The position numbers and the translations under genes are program-made. DNA of 16,806 nucleotides from Pseudomonadales bacterium (lineage in GTDB: Bacteria; Pseudomonadota; Gammaproteobacteria; Pseudomonadales; Azotimanducaceae): assembly GCA_021295935.1 (NCBI GenBank), contig JAGWBL010000073.1, positions 1 through 16,806 on the forward strand. Reading direction: 5' to 3'. Under the pieces are notes generated by a model. The model worked only from the letters and a program-made list of their open reading frames with translations. It made no database searches and was not told the DNA's origin. The stretch's first letter is position 1. Each line of letters starts with the position of its first letter. Positions 7,777-16,731 of the stretch are shown one piece after another.

Positions 7777-9306
7777 TTGTCGCACCCGGGTTCTCTTCGA
7801 CGCAAAACAGAAGTGGGAAGCAGTTCAGGTGTGCTAGCGCCCCTTCTGCTTTCTGCGATTGTCGCTGGCTGTTCGCTGGCTCCGCCGGTTCCCGAGGGTG
7901 TCGCGCCCTCGCACGACGAACCGCCCACGGGCCTTTTGGACGGCGAGGCTTGGTGGCAGTCATACAACGATCCTGTCCTGGATCGCATCGTCGAAGCCGT
8001 TCTGGATTCCAGTTTCGATCTTGACGCCGCCAATGCCCGTGTGGAGCAGGCAAGGGCTCGGGCGGCTATCGCCGGTGCGGGACGCTGGCCTCGCTTGGTG
8101 GCTTCCGCCACTCCACAGGCAGTCAGTGCTCCGACCAACACCGGCATCGGAGCGCAGCTTGAGGGAGTCGAACTGAGTGACAATTCGCTCGGCGAATCGG
8201 GAATCACGTTGCCGGAACGACTCGACCTGACCACCTACTCCGCTGGGTTGGAGTTCGCTTACGAAGCAGATCTGTGGCATCGAGCCGGCAATGCCCACGG
8301 CGCGGCGGATGCGCGGCAGCGAGCCGCTGAATGGGAACTTCATGCCGCACGAGTTCGAGTGCTCACGGGCACGGTTGGCACCTACGTGGAGATTGTGAAC
8401 CTGCATCGGCAGCAGCTCATTTCCGAACGCATCGTCGAGATTCTCGGCGAATGGGCGTCACTTGCCACTCTGCGATATGGCGCTGGCCTGGCGAGTGCGC
8501 GCGAGCTCTACGCATTGCGCAGCCAACTGGCACAGTCCGAAAGCGAGCTGCCTCGCATCGAGGGTTTGATCGTCGGTGCCGAGGGCCGGCTCTGGGTGCT
8601 GATGGGAGGGCACAGGCCGGACATCGAGGAGCTCCTTGTGCATGCTTCCCTGCCTATCGAGTCGACCACTCCTCTGCCTGAAACGATTCCGACGAAGCTC
8701 TTGCTGCAGAGGCCAGATGTCAGAGCGGCCAGGCAACGGGTTGAGGCGGCTCGACTGGACCTCGGCGCCCACCGTGCCGCGCTTTTGCCGTCGCTGTCTC
8801 TAGCGGGCTCGATCGGCGTCGCCAGCACTGAAGCAAGCAATTGGTTTGATCCTGAGCAATGGGTGCGCAACCTGAGCGCCAGCTTGCTGGCGCCGCTCTT
8901 CGACGGCAGACGCCTTCGCAAGGAAGCGGAGGCTGCCCTCGCCAGGGTGCGTGAGACCGTTGCGCTCTATGGCCGGTCCGTCACGACCGCCGTAAGTGAG
9001 GTCGAGACCTCGTTGGCTGCGGTGAGAACCAGCGGCATGCGTTTGGAGCGGTTGATCGCTCAAGAAGAGGCGGCCGGTGCCGATGCGAGCCTCGCGCAAC
9101 GCAGGTACAAATCAGGGGTTGGAAACTACTCTGGCTTTCTTGCGGCATCGTACGCGTCGCTGCTTGCGCAGTCCGAACGTGCCACCGGGGAGCGAGATCT
9201 CGGTTACGCGCTTCTCGCCCTCCACAGATCCGTCGGAGGTGCATGGAGGACGCAGAGCGATGCGCCTCCTGCCGGTGGTCCACCAAACAACTTGGACTAC
9301 CCATGA
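7777..9306 (+). CDS. RND-type outer-membrane efflux lipoprotein (TolC/OprM-like, NodT family)
   Basis: This is the outer-membrane channel of a tripartite efflux pump. A lipoprotein signal is visible: a basic stretch LRRKTE, a hydrophobic segment VLAPLLLSAIVA, and the lipobox AGC with the acylated Cys at codon 7870-7872. The mature part begins CSLAPPVP, then AWWQSYNDPVLDRIVEAVL, a typical NodT-family opening. Two long helical repeats follow (for example DLDAANARVEQARARAAIAGAGRWP and, later, RRYKSGVGNYSGFLAA), with LLLQRPDVRAARQRVEAA in between, all family hallmarks. The start is uncertain: TTG 7777 gives a positively charged n-region, GTG 7813 gives a shorter, uncharged one; neither has a clear ribosome site. 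Length is about 509 residues from 7777, or 497 from 7813. The adaptor gene follows after 94 nt. Intact as far as can be seen. Confidence 0.9.
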   Translation: MSHPGSLRRKTEVGSSSGVLAPLLLSAIVAGCSLAPPVPEGVAPSHDEPPTGLLDGEAWWQSYNDPVLDRIVEAVLDSSFDLDAANARVEQARARAAIAGAGRWPRLVASATPQAVSAPTNTGIGAQLEGVELSDNSLGESGITLPERLDLTTYSAGLEFAYEADLWHRAGNAHGAADARQRAAEWELHAARVRVLTGTVGTYVEIVNLHRQQLISERIVEILGEWASLATLRYGAGLASARELYALRSQLAQSESELPRIEGLIVGAEGRLWVLMGGHRPDIEELLVHASLPIESTTPLPETIPTKLLLQRPDVRAARQRVEAARLDLGAHRAALLPSLSLAGSIGVASTEASNWFDPEQWVRNLSASLLAPLFDGRRLRKEAEAALARVRETVALYGRSVTTAVSEVETSLAAVRTSGMRLERLIAQEEAAGADASLAQRRYKSGVGNYSGFLAASYASLLAQSERATGERDLGYALLALHRSVGGAWRTQSDAPPAGGPPNNLDYP

Positions 9307-9387
9307 TGGCTGGTTTCTCCACTCGGGACGCGCGCCAGGAATCGCTGAGGATCGCGTACAGTTTTCCTGAAGTATCAGGTGCCAGGC

Positions 9388-9392
9388 GGAGG
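9388..9392 (+). promoter_or_regulatory. Perfect Shine-Dalgarno before a CTG start
   Basis: GGAGG stands 8 nt before CTG 9401. There is no ATG, GTG or TTG in the adaptor frame at this spacing, so this site is the main argument for a CTG start. Confidence 0.55.
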
Positions 9393-9400
9393 ATTTCGAA

Positions 9401-10612
9401 CTGACCCGCAAGACAGGATTTCTTGTTGCTCTGGTCGTGATCCTGGGCGCAGTGGGATTGGCGTCCGTCCTGGTGGCCGTTGCGCCTGAACCCACTCGTC
9501 GAGAGCTGCCGCCTCGTGTTCCCTACGCGGAGATCTCCCCGATTATCGTTGGCGTCAGCGGGATCCCCATCGAGGCAGGAGGAACGGTGCGCCCGAGCTC
9601 GCCGGTTCGAATCGCTGCAGCGGTAAGCGGCAGGGTCATGTGGGTCAGTCCTTCATTCCAGAGCGGCAGAAGAGTCGCGGCAGGCACCGTCCTGTTCCGC
9701 ATTGAACAGGCTCGTTACGTGCACCAGCTCCGGGAGGCGGAAGCAGAGCTCGCTGCCAGGCGGACGGACCTGCTGAAACAAGAAGAGGAAGCGCAGCTTG
9801 CGCGGGTGGAGTATCAGGGCTTTCTGCTACGGGATCCCTCCGCTGTCTCCTCGGACTTCGCAAGTCCGCTGGTGTTCCACGAACCGCAACTCGAGACTGC
9901 GCGCGCAGCGGTGGCACGCGAGGAAGCACACGTGGAAAAGGCCAAGCGCTCGCTTGCCAGCACCGCGGTGGCGGCTCCCTTCGACAGCTACGTTCGAGAG
10001 CAGACAGTGGCTGTCGGTCAGATCCTGACGACGGGCGAGCCTGTTGGCCGGCTTTTCGCGGCTGATTCAGTCGAGGTGGTTGTACCCCTTTCGGATGAGC
10101 AAGCATTGCTCATTCCGGAGGTTTGGACCGACCGGGAATCGGACGGCGTTGGCCCTCCCGCTCGGGTCACGGCCGAATTCGGCGATGTGAAGTACTTCTG
10201 GGAGGGCGTAGTGGACCGAGTGGAAGCCGCGCTTGACGAACGGACGCGAACCATCGATGCCGTCGTGAAGGTCTCCGATCCATTCAAGCCTGGAGTTGCA
10301 GAGACGCCTCGCGAGACCGGTCTAGCGCGCCCACCGTTGCTGGTGGGCAAGTTCGTGCGCGTTCAGATAGAAGGGATCGCGCCCAAGAGCTACTTTCGAG
10401 TTCCTCGCGCTGCCCTCCAACCGGGCGACGAGGTGTGGACGGTGGGCGACGACGGCCGAGTTTCCATCGTCCCGGTGCGCATCTTTCATCGAGGGAACGA
10501 CGAAGCTTTCGTGACCGGAGCACTCGGCGGAAAGCAGGCAGTCGTGACCGGTGGCTTGCAGTTTGCAACAGACGACATGGTTGTGCAGACAGAAGTCAGT
10601 TCCAACCCATGA
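9401..10612 (+). CDS. RND efflux periplasmic adaptor (HlyD/AcrA family)
   Basis: The membrane-fusion protein bridges the inner-membrane RND pump and the outer-membrane channel. From CTG 9401 it has 403 residues: a basic TRK N-terminus, one hydrophobic helix (about residues 6-28) acting as anchor or signal, a first lipoyl half-motif (AAAVSGRVMWVSPSFQSG), an alpha-hairpin (about 103-185), the second half-motif (VAAPFDSYVREQTVAVGQ) and a beta-barrel/membrane-proximal part ending near GGLQFATDDMVV. GTG 9437 would remove the charged TRK and half of the hydrophobic helix, and has no ribosome site, whereas CTG 9401 has GGAGG 8 nt upstream. The stop overlaps the permease start (ATGA at 10609-10612), so the pair are coupled in translation. 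The substrate of the pump is not predictable. Confidence 0.88.
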   Translation: MTRKTGFLVALVVILGAVGLASVLVAVAPEPTRRELPPRVPYAEISPIIVGVSGIPIEAGGTVRPSSPVRIAAAVSGRVMWVSPSFQSGRRVAAGTVLFRIEQARYVHQLREAEAELAARRTDLLKQEEEAQLARVEYQGFLLRDPSAVSSDFASPLVFHEPQLETARAAVAREEAHVEKAKRSLASTAVAAPFDSYVREQTVAVGQILTTGEPVGRLFAADSVEVVVPLSDEQALLIPEVWTDRESDGVGPPARVTAEFGDVKYFWEGVVDRVEAALDERTRTIDAVVKVSDPFKPGVAETPRETGLARPPLLVGKFVRVQIEGIAPKSYFRVPRAALQPGDEVWTVGDDGRVSIVPVRIFHRGNDEAFVTGALGGKQAVVTGGLQFATDDMVVQTEVSSNP

Positions 10613-13600
10613 GTCCCGACGGCGGCGTTTCGGGCGAACCCCGAGGCCCGATCGCCTACATGGCGTCCAATCCGGTAGCCGCAAATTTCTTGATGGCAGG
10701 CATCTTGGTGGCAGGACTGGTGTCACTCACGGGCCTGGAACGAGAAGCCTGGCCGACCTTTCGATACCACATGATCGAGGTGACCGTGCCCTATCCGGGT
10801 GCCAACCCACAGGAGGTGGAGGAGTCGGTCGTCATCAAGATCGAAGAACACGTCAGTTCCCTTGATGGGGTGAAGTCGGTTCGTTCTGTCTCCGCCCCCG
10901 GCATCGCCTCCGTGCAGATCGAGGCGAAGTCCTCGGCGGACATCAAGGAGTTGATGGACGATGTTGAATCCGCAGTCGGCAGGATCCGGGGCCGAACGCG
11001 CGCGTTTCGCCGAAATGTCCAACTACCAGAGCGTCATCCGCATCGTCGTCTTTGGCGATGTCGGAGAGCGCTCGTTGAAGGAGATCGCGAGACAAGTAGA
11101 GGACGATCTGGCTTCGCTGCCGTCGATTTCGCGTGTCGAGACCACGGGAACGGGACAGTATGAAGTTTCCGTGGAGGTGCCGACACACCAACTCCGCGCG
11201 CTGGGGCTGACCCTGGATGACATTGCGGCCGCTATCCGGGTGGAATCGCTGGAGCTCTCGGCGGGAAGCATCGAATCGAGGGACTCCGAGATTCGCGTGC
11301 GTACCGTAGGGCAGCGTTACAACCAATACGAGTTTGAGGACGTTGGCATTCTCACCCTGGAGGACGGCACCGTTGTCCGCCTTGGCGACGTTGCGGTCGT
11401 TCGGGACGACTTTCAGGAGAACCGGATTCTTGTGAGGCACATGGGTCGTCCGGCCGCCTTCGTCGAGGTGTTCCGAGCCGACGACGAGTCGATCTCCGAA
11501 GTCGCTTCTGCAGTTCACGATCACATCTCGGGCATCACTCGGCCATCCCTGCCCCCCGGAGTCGAGGTCTCCATTCTGAACGACGAGTCGCAGACGTACT
11601 CGGAGCGGGTTGAATTGCTGATCAGGAACGGGGTGCTGGGCTTGCTGCTGGTCATGATCTCCTTGGCGTTGTTCATGGAGATCAGGCTCGCCCTGTGGGT
11701 CGTGATGGGCCTGATGACATCCGGAATTGGCGCACTGGCCGCCATGTTGGGGTTCGAGGTGTCGATCAACACGATTTCCCTGTTCGTGTTCGTGCTTGCC
11801 ATAGGGATCATCGTCGACGACGCCATCGTAGTTTCCGAGAACATCTACGACGAGCGTCAGCGTGGCACGTCAGCTGTCCAAGCGGCGATCCGCGGAGCCA
11901 GGCGAATAAAGAAGCCGCTCACATTTGCGGTACTGACTTCGATGGCTGCCTTCACTCCGGTGTTCTTCATTCCCGGAGGCATCGGCGAAATTTGGCGGGC
12001 GTTGCCGATCGTCGTGATTTCAATGCTGTTCATCTCTCTCGTCGAGTCGCTGTTCGTATTGCCGAGTCATCTGTCGTACCTGCACGGACCGGACTGCTCT
12101 CCGGCAAATCGGATCGATCTGTTCTTCTGGCGTTGCCAGACCTTCGCCAACACCCTGCTGCGGAGATTTGTCGAAGGACCGCTGGACACCGTGCTGCGCG
12201 TTGCCACCAAGCATCCTGCATTGATCGCCGCTTCGACGGTGGGAGTGCTAGCGGTTAGTGTTTGCCTTGTGCCGGCGGGGCTTGTCAAGACCACATTTGC
12301 GGACGTTATCGAGGGCGACTTCGTGAATGCTCATCTGGAAATGCCTGAAGGAACATCCTCCCAGCGCACGCTCGAAGTTGCAGAAGAACTTGAGCAAGCT
12401 GGGCGTCGCGTCCTGGATCGACTTTCGGAGCAACTGCCGGACGGAGCTCCTCACTTGCTCTCAGAAGTCTTGGTGTTGGTGGGGGGCGCACCTCGACTCG
12501 AGGGTGGTGGAGTCGTGCCCCATGCCTCTCTCAATCCCGAACCCCATGTCGCGGCTGTCGAATTCAAGCTGATCAGCGCGCAGCGACGAGACATATCCAC
12601 CGTGGCCGTTGCACAGGCATGGCGGGAGGAAGTGGGATTCCTGCCTCACGTGCGCGGAGTGGATTTCAGTGGCGAAGTGATTGATCTTGGGAGCCCCGTG
12701 GAGGCGATCCTGTCGCACCCTGATCCAGATCGCCTGGTGGAAATTGCCGACGGGGTGGTCGACGGCCTGCGAGACATCGAAGGCGTGTTCGACGTCCGCT
12801 CTGACCATGCTCCCGGAGTCCGCGAAATGCAGCTGGAGCTCAAGCCAGCGGGTCGCGTCGCAGGGCTGACTCTCGATCAATTGGCAAGACAAGCCCGGGC
12901 GGCGTTCTTCGGAGCTGAGGCACTGCGCATTCAGCGGGGACGGGAAGAGGTGAAGGTTCTTGTGCGATTGCCAGAGGAAGAGCGCAACTCGATCACCGAT
13001 ATCGAGCGTTACCTGGTTCGTACGCCGCAGGGCGCCGAACTGCCGTTGATGCAGGTCGCGTCCATGACACCGGGCCGCGCACCAACGTTGATCCGGCGCA
13101 GGGACAACCAGCGAGTGGTGACAGTGACCGCGGAAGTGGACCGGGCCGTGATCTCCGCAAGCGAGGCGAATCACACACTTGCGAATTCGATTCTTGCTGA
13201 ATTCGCAGAGGATGACCCGGGGTTTGGCTACGTCTACGGAGGAGAGCAGCAACAGCAACAAGAGTCGCTTGGCGCGATGCAGCGCGGCTTCGTGATGGTT
13301 CTCTTCGCGATGTACGCAATGCTGGCGATTTCGTTGCGTTCCTACACCAAGCCGCTGATAGTGATGGCGATCATCCCGTTTGGCATGGTGGGCGTCGTGC
13401 TGGGACACGCGATGCTGGGCGCTTACTTGGGGGCCACTTCCATCCTGGGGTTTTTTGGCCTCGCGGGCGTCGTGGTGAACGACTCTCTCGTCATGATCGA
13501 CTTCATCGACGAGCGACTGCGCGAGGGAGCGCACCCTCGGGAGGCGATCATCGAGGGCGCAAAGAGCCGCTTCCGGCCTATCGCCCTTACTTCGGTGACG

Positions 13601-13789
13601 ACCTTCCTTGGCTTCACTCCGATGATATTGGAGCCGTCCATTCAGGCCCAGTTCCTGAAGCCGTTTGCGGCGTCCCTGGGCATCGGCATTGTCATTACCA
13701 CAGCAATTCTCGTAGTTCTCGTGCCGGCTCTGATGGCCGTGTATTTGAGGATTAACTCACGAGGAAGGGTCGCGGCAGCTTTCGCATGA
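10609..13789 (+). pseudogene. RND efflux permease (AcrB-like superfamily), frameshifted
   Basis: RND permeases are inner-membrane proton antiporters that pump lipophilic compounds. Frame one starts at ATG 10609 and encodes helix 1 (ASNPVAANFLMAGILVAG), then PGANPQEVEESVVIKIEE, and reads to DDVESAVGRIR. At 10989/10991 the match jumps to another frame with AERARFAEMSNYQSVI. The conserved S/TFPED segment expected between is missing, so a net loss of about 14 nt explains the shift. The rest is open to the C-terminus: LAIGIIVDDAIVVSEN in TM4 with the two proton-relay Asp codons at 11816-11821, FVLPSHLSYL, and GVVVNDSLVMID in TM10, where the AcrB relay Lys is Asn. Total span about 1,060 codons, normal for the family. 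Without repair the first frame gives only about 185 residues. Either a recent pseudogene or an assembly error; the missing residues argue against a simple homopolymer miscall. Confidence 0.85.
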
Positions 13790-14158
13790 ACCACTGCGCT
13801 TGCGCACGACTTCAGACTTCCGGGGCACCGAGCGCATTCCGTCTTCAGCGCAAGAAGGGACCAACGACTGGGCAACCGGTTGAATTCGAGCTCAAGCCGA
13901 ATTGAGGGAGTCCGACGGTTATCCCTTCCACACATCGGATTCAGGAGGGTTCGGTCGAGTGTGCAGACTGTGCTCGCACCCTGATTTCCAAGACCCCCCG
14001 AGTCGAACCTGGACTCTTCGTGCACTTGGGACAGGTCCGACCAGAGCAACGACCACCTCGGATCTCCTTTGACTCGAACTGCTGAAGCGGCGAACAACGC
14101 AAGCCTTCTCCAGCTCGCGATGAGGGTGTGCCAGTCCTCTAGCCAGAAAGAAGCTTCG
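13790..14158. other. Gene-free spacer between convergent genes
   Basis: About 369 nt between the RND permease stop and the BVMO stop. Reading frames on both strands were inspected: none resembles a protein family, no tRNA cloverleaf is present, and no convincing GC stem followed by a T-run was found. It presumably holds the 3' ends of two converging transcripts. It could also be a gene remnant too decayed to recognise. Confidence 0.5.
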
Positions 14159-15778
14159 CTACCGACGGAGCGTGAATCCCCGATAGCCGTCTTCCACCAC
14201 GGCCTCGCACTCCTGACAGTAACTTGGAAAACCGAAGTACGGCATGAACGTACGGGGTTTTCCAGGTATGTTGGCCCCCAAGTACCAAGAGTTGCAATTC
14301 GGGTACAGCGTGAGATCGGCGATCGCATTCACTCGAGCGCCCCACTGGGTCTCCGCCTCGCATTGGGCCTCCACCCGGTTCCAAGAGTAGTGTTGCATGA
14401 ATTTCATGAAGTCTGAAATCCACTCCACGTGCTGCTCAATGGACATGAGCATGTTCGTGAGGACCGACGGGCTACCTGGTCCGCAAATAGTAAACATGTT
14501 GGGGAAGCCCGATACGGCCAGCCCAAGGTAGGTTCTCGGCCCGGCCTCCCAGTGGTCACGCAGTCGCTTTCTCGCCGTTCCGACAATGTCCATCGCCAGA
14601 AGGCTTCCCGTCATCGCGTCGAAACCGGTTGCAAACACGACCGCATCCACGGTGTGCTCCAACCCTTCGGCGACGATTCCAGTCGTGGTAAAACGCTCGA
14701 TGGGAGTCTTGCGGACATCCACCAAGCTGACGTTCGCTCGATTGAACGTCTCGTAGTAACCGGTGTCGATGCAAAGTCGCTTGCAGCCGACGACGCTGTC
14801 CGGCATGAGTGACTCCGCGACTTCAGGATCCTTGACGACCTCACGGATTCTCGTACGGATGTACCGTGCCGCGTAGTCGTTCGACGTCTGATTCAGCAAG
14901 AGATCGTTGAATGCGCTCAGGAACCCAAACCCGCCCTTGTCCCAGCACTCGCCAAACCTTGCCTCTCGCTCGTGTCTGGTCGACTCGAAGACTGATTTAG
15001 ATGGTCGCCCGAACCCAGCTCCCAGCGCCGCCTGCATCCGGCGATTCGCCGCCCGCAGTTCGGAGTAATTTGCCTTAGTCCAGTCAAGCTCATCCTTGCC
15101 CAAGCGCCGGTTGTGAGCTGGAACGGTGTAGTTGGGAGTTCGTTGAAACACGGTGAGCGAAGCCGCCTCGACAGCGATCAGGGGGATCGCTTGCACTCCT
15201 GATGAGCCGGTTCCGATCACCGCCACCCGCTTCCCGGCGAACTCGACTGAACGGTGCGGCCAGGTTCCCGTGTGATATGTCTCACCCTCAAAGCGCGAGA
15301 GCCGGTCGACGTCCGGGGTGTGAGGGGTGGACAAGCAACCCACGGCAAGAACCAGGTATCGACAACGAACGGACTTGCCCGTGGCCGTCATCACTGTCCA
15401 CCCGTTCCACCTGTCATCGAATCTTGCGCCGATCACCGAGGTGTCAAACCGATAGTGCCTCCGAAGGTCGAACCGATCGGCAACATGATTCACGTAACGC
15501 AAAATCTCGGACTGACTTGAGTACCTCTCGCTCCAGTCCCACTCCTGCTGAAGCTCTTCGGAGAACGAGTAGGAGTACTCCATCGACTCGACATCGCATC
15601 TGGCGCCTGGATATCGGTTCCAGTACCACGTCCCGCCCACATCCGACCCACGCTCAATGCCCACGACGTCGAACCCGTTGGAGACAAGGCGGTGAACCAT
15701 GTACAGACCGGCGAAGCCTGCACCGACCACCACCACGTCGGGATGCTCGCTCGTGTTGCCAAGTCGTTCGTCACTCAT
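14159..15778 (-). CDS. Type I Baeyer-Villiger monooxygenase (FAD/NADPH)
   Basis: BVMOs use FAD, NADPH and O2 to insert oxygen next to a carbonyl, turning ketones into esters or lactones in the cytosol. The 539-residue product has the FAD-binding GAGFAG (19-24), GGTWYWNRYPGARCD (48-62), the BVMO fingerprint FEGETYHTGTWP (163-174), the NADPH-binding GTGSSG (189-194), and CKRLCIDTGYYETFNR, in which Arg334 aligns with the catalytic Arg of phenylacetone monooxygenase (PAMO). The C-terminal third (AGPRTYLGL, GPGSPSVLTNMLMSIEQH, WYLGANIPGKPR) closely matches the PAMO/cyclohexanone group by eye. It starts at ATG 15778 with only a weak ribosome site, is convergent with the RND permease and divergent from the O-methyltransferase. 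It could act on a cyclic ketone or steroid; this is inferred from the family only. Confidence 0.94.
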   Translation of the reverse strand: MSDERLGNTSEHPDVVVVGAGFAGLYMVHRLVSNGFDVVGIERGSDVGGTWYWNRYPGARCDVESMEYSYSFSEELQQEWDWSERYSSQSEILRYVNHVADRFDLRRHYRFDTSVIGARFDDRWNGWTVMTATGKSVRCRYLVLAVGCLSTPHTPDVDRLSRFEGETYHTGTWPHRSVEFAGKRVAVIGTGSSGVQAIPLIAVEAASLTVFQRTPNYTVPAHNRRLGKDELDWTKANYSELRAANRRMQAALGAGFGRPSKSVFESTRHEREARFGECWDKGGFGFLSAFNDLLLNQTSNDYAARYIRTRIREVVKDPEVAESLMPDSVVGCKRLCIDTGYYETFNRANVSLVDVRKTPIERFTTTGIVAEGLEHTVDAVVFATGFDAMTGSLLAMDIVGTARKRLRDHWEAGPRTYLGLAVSGFPNMFTICGPGSPSVLTNMLMSIEQHVEWISDFMKFMQHYSWNRVEAQCEAETQWGARVNAIADLTLYPNCNSWYLGANIPGKPRTFMPYFGFPSYCQECEAVVEDGYRGFTLRR

Positions 15779-16065
15779 CCGGCCGATCCCGATTCGATGA
15801 TGTCGGAGAGTCCAGCGAGTCTAGTGTTAGACGCGAATCCATCCGGTCGTCGGACACGCGTGCGAGCTTCTCCGCTTTCTCTGCAATACAAGCCGCGGGA
15901 CACAGGGTGCGGCAGTTGTGCCGGTCTTCGAGATGAGAGCTGGGTTCCTGGTATCGGAGTGGTGGGGACGGTCTTGCCGTTCCCAACCGAACGAACCATG
16001 CGATCGCAGGCGGTCTGTACGATAGCAGTTCACCATGGCCTTGCGGACTCGACAGCACACCCACG
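15779..16065. promoter_or_regulatory. Divergent intergenic region between BVMO and O-methyltransferase
   Basis: This 287 nt gap has no recognisable gene and should carry promoters for the two divergent genes. A perfect 10 bp palindrome TGCGATCGCA lies at 15998-16007, and a TACGAT hexamer at 16017-16022 could be a -10 element, but no matching -35 was found. The palindrome may be chance. Confidence 0.3.
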
Positions 16066-16731
16066 ATGTCCAGCCGAACTCTCCAGCTCGACGAGCAACT
16101 CCATGCGTACATGATGGCGCAGGCCATTCCAGAGTCCCCTGTCGCGCGCGCTCTGCGGCACGATACATTGAACTCGGGCATGCCTCACGTGATGCAGATC
16201 TCTCCCGAGCAAGGCGCGTTCATGGCACTGCTCGTTCGCATGCTTGGAGCAACCCGGGCGATTGAAGTGGGAACCTTAACTGGCTACAGCGCCTTGGTAG
16301 TCGCGGAAGCCCTCCCGGACCACGGGAAACTCATCACCTGCGACCTTTCGGACGAGTGGACTCGATTCGGGCGCAAGTACTGGGAACGCGGCGGCGTGGC
16401 AGATCGCATCGACCTTCGGTTGGGTCCAGCGACCGAAACACTCGAGCGCCTCATCGACGAAGGGCATGCCGACACTTTCGACTTCGGGTTCATCGATGCG
16501 GACAAGTCCAACTACACGACCTACTTCGAGCAGCTCGTGACGCTGCTCCGTTCCGGCGGAGCAATAGCGATTGACAATGTGCTTTGGGGCGGAGCAGTGG
16601 CGGACGCTGACAACCAGTCCGAGAGCACACGAGCCATCAGGGCGGTCACACATCGAGTTGGCAACGACACGAGAGTCTGGTCCACCATGCTGCCTATCGG
16701 CGACGGTCTCACGATCGCCCTGAAGAAGTAG
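16066..16731 (+). CDS. Class I SAM-dependent O-methyltransferase (CCoAOMT-like)
   Basis: This family moves a methyl group from S-adenosylmethionine to a hydroxyl, commonly of a catechol or caffeoyl-type compound, with a divalent metal ion. The 221-residue length is normal. The SAM motif I is IEVGTLTGYSAL (66-77), motif II region is KLITCDLSDEW (88-98), and the metal-binding sites appear as FIDADKSNY (Asp144 and nearby) and AIDNVLWGG (Asp170, Asn171). The N-terminal MPHVMQISPEQGAFMALL matches the family's helical entry. ATG 16066 is used; the ribosome site is weak. It is divergent from the BVMO gene and stands alone to the window end. It may tailor a hydroxyl introduced by the neighbouring oxygenases, but no sequence evidence links them. 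Confidence 0.92.
   Translation: MSSRTLQLDEQLHAYMMAQAIPESPVARALRHDTLNSGMPHVMQISPEQGAFMALLVRMLGATRAIEVGTLTGYSALVVAEALPDHGKLITCDLSDEWTRFGRKYWERGGVADRIDLRLGPATETLERLIDEGHADTFDFGFIDADKSNYTTYFEQLVTLLRSGGAIAIDNVLWGGAVADADNQSESTRAIRAVTHRVGNDTRVWSTMLPIGDGLTIALKK

Noticed and set aside
10975..11005. Programmed ribosomal frameshift in the RND permease
   Set aside because: No slippery heptamer is seen, and conserved residues are missing at the junction, so a deletion explains it better.
13246..13262. CAGCAACAGCAACAA repeat
   Set aside because: It encodes a short Gln run in the RND periplasmic region and is too short to be a meaningful repeat.
12461..13534. Long minus-strand frame of 357 codons opposite the RND permease
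   Set aside because: No recognisable domain, and the plus strand encodes conserved RND helices.
13884..13895. GAATTCGAGCTC, identical to the start of the pUC polylinker
   Set aside because: The match stops after 12 nt and the flanks look like ordinary genomic sequence; chance is more likely than vector contamination.
13995..14015. T-loop-like GGTTCGACT on the minus strand, hinting at a tRNA
   Set aside because: The flanking bases do not form a T stem and no acceptor, D or anticodon stems are present.
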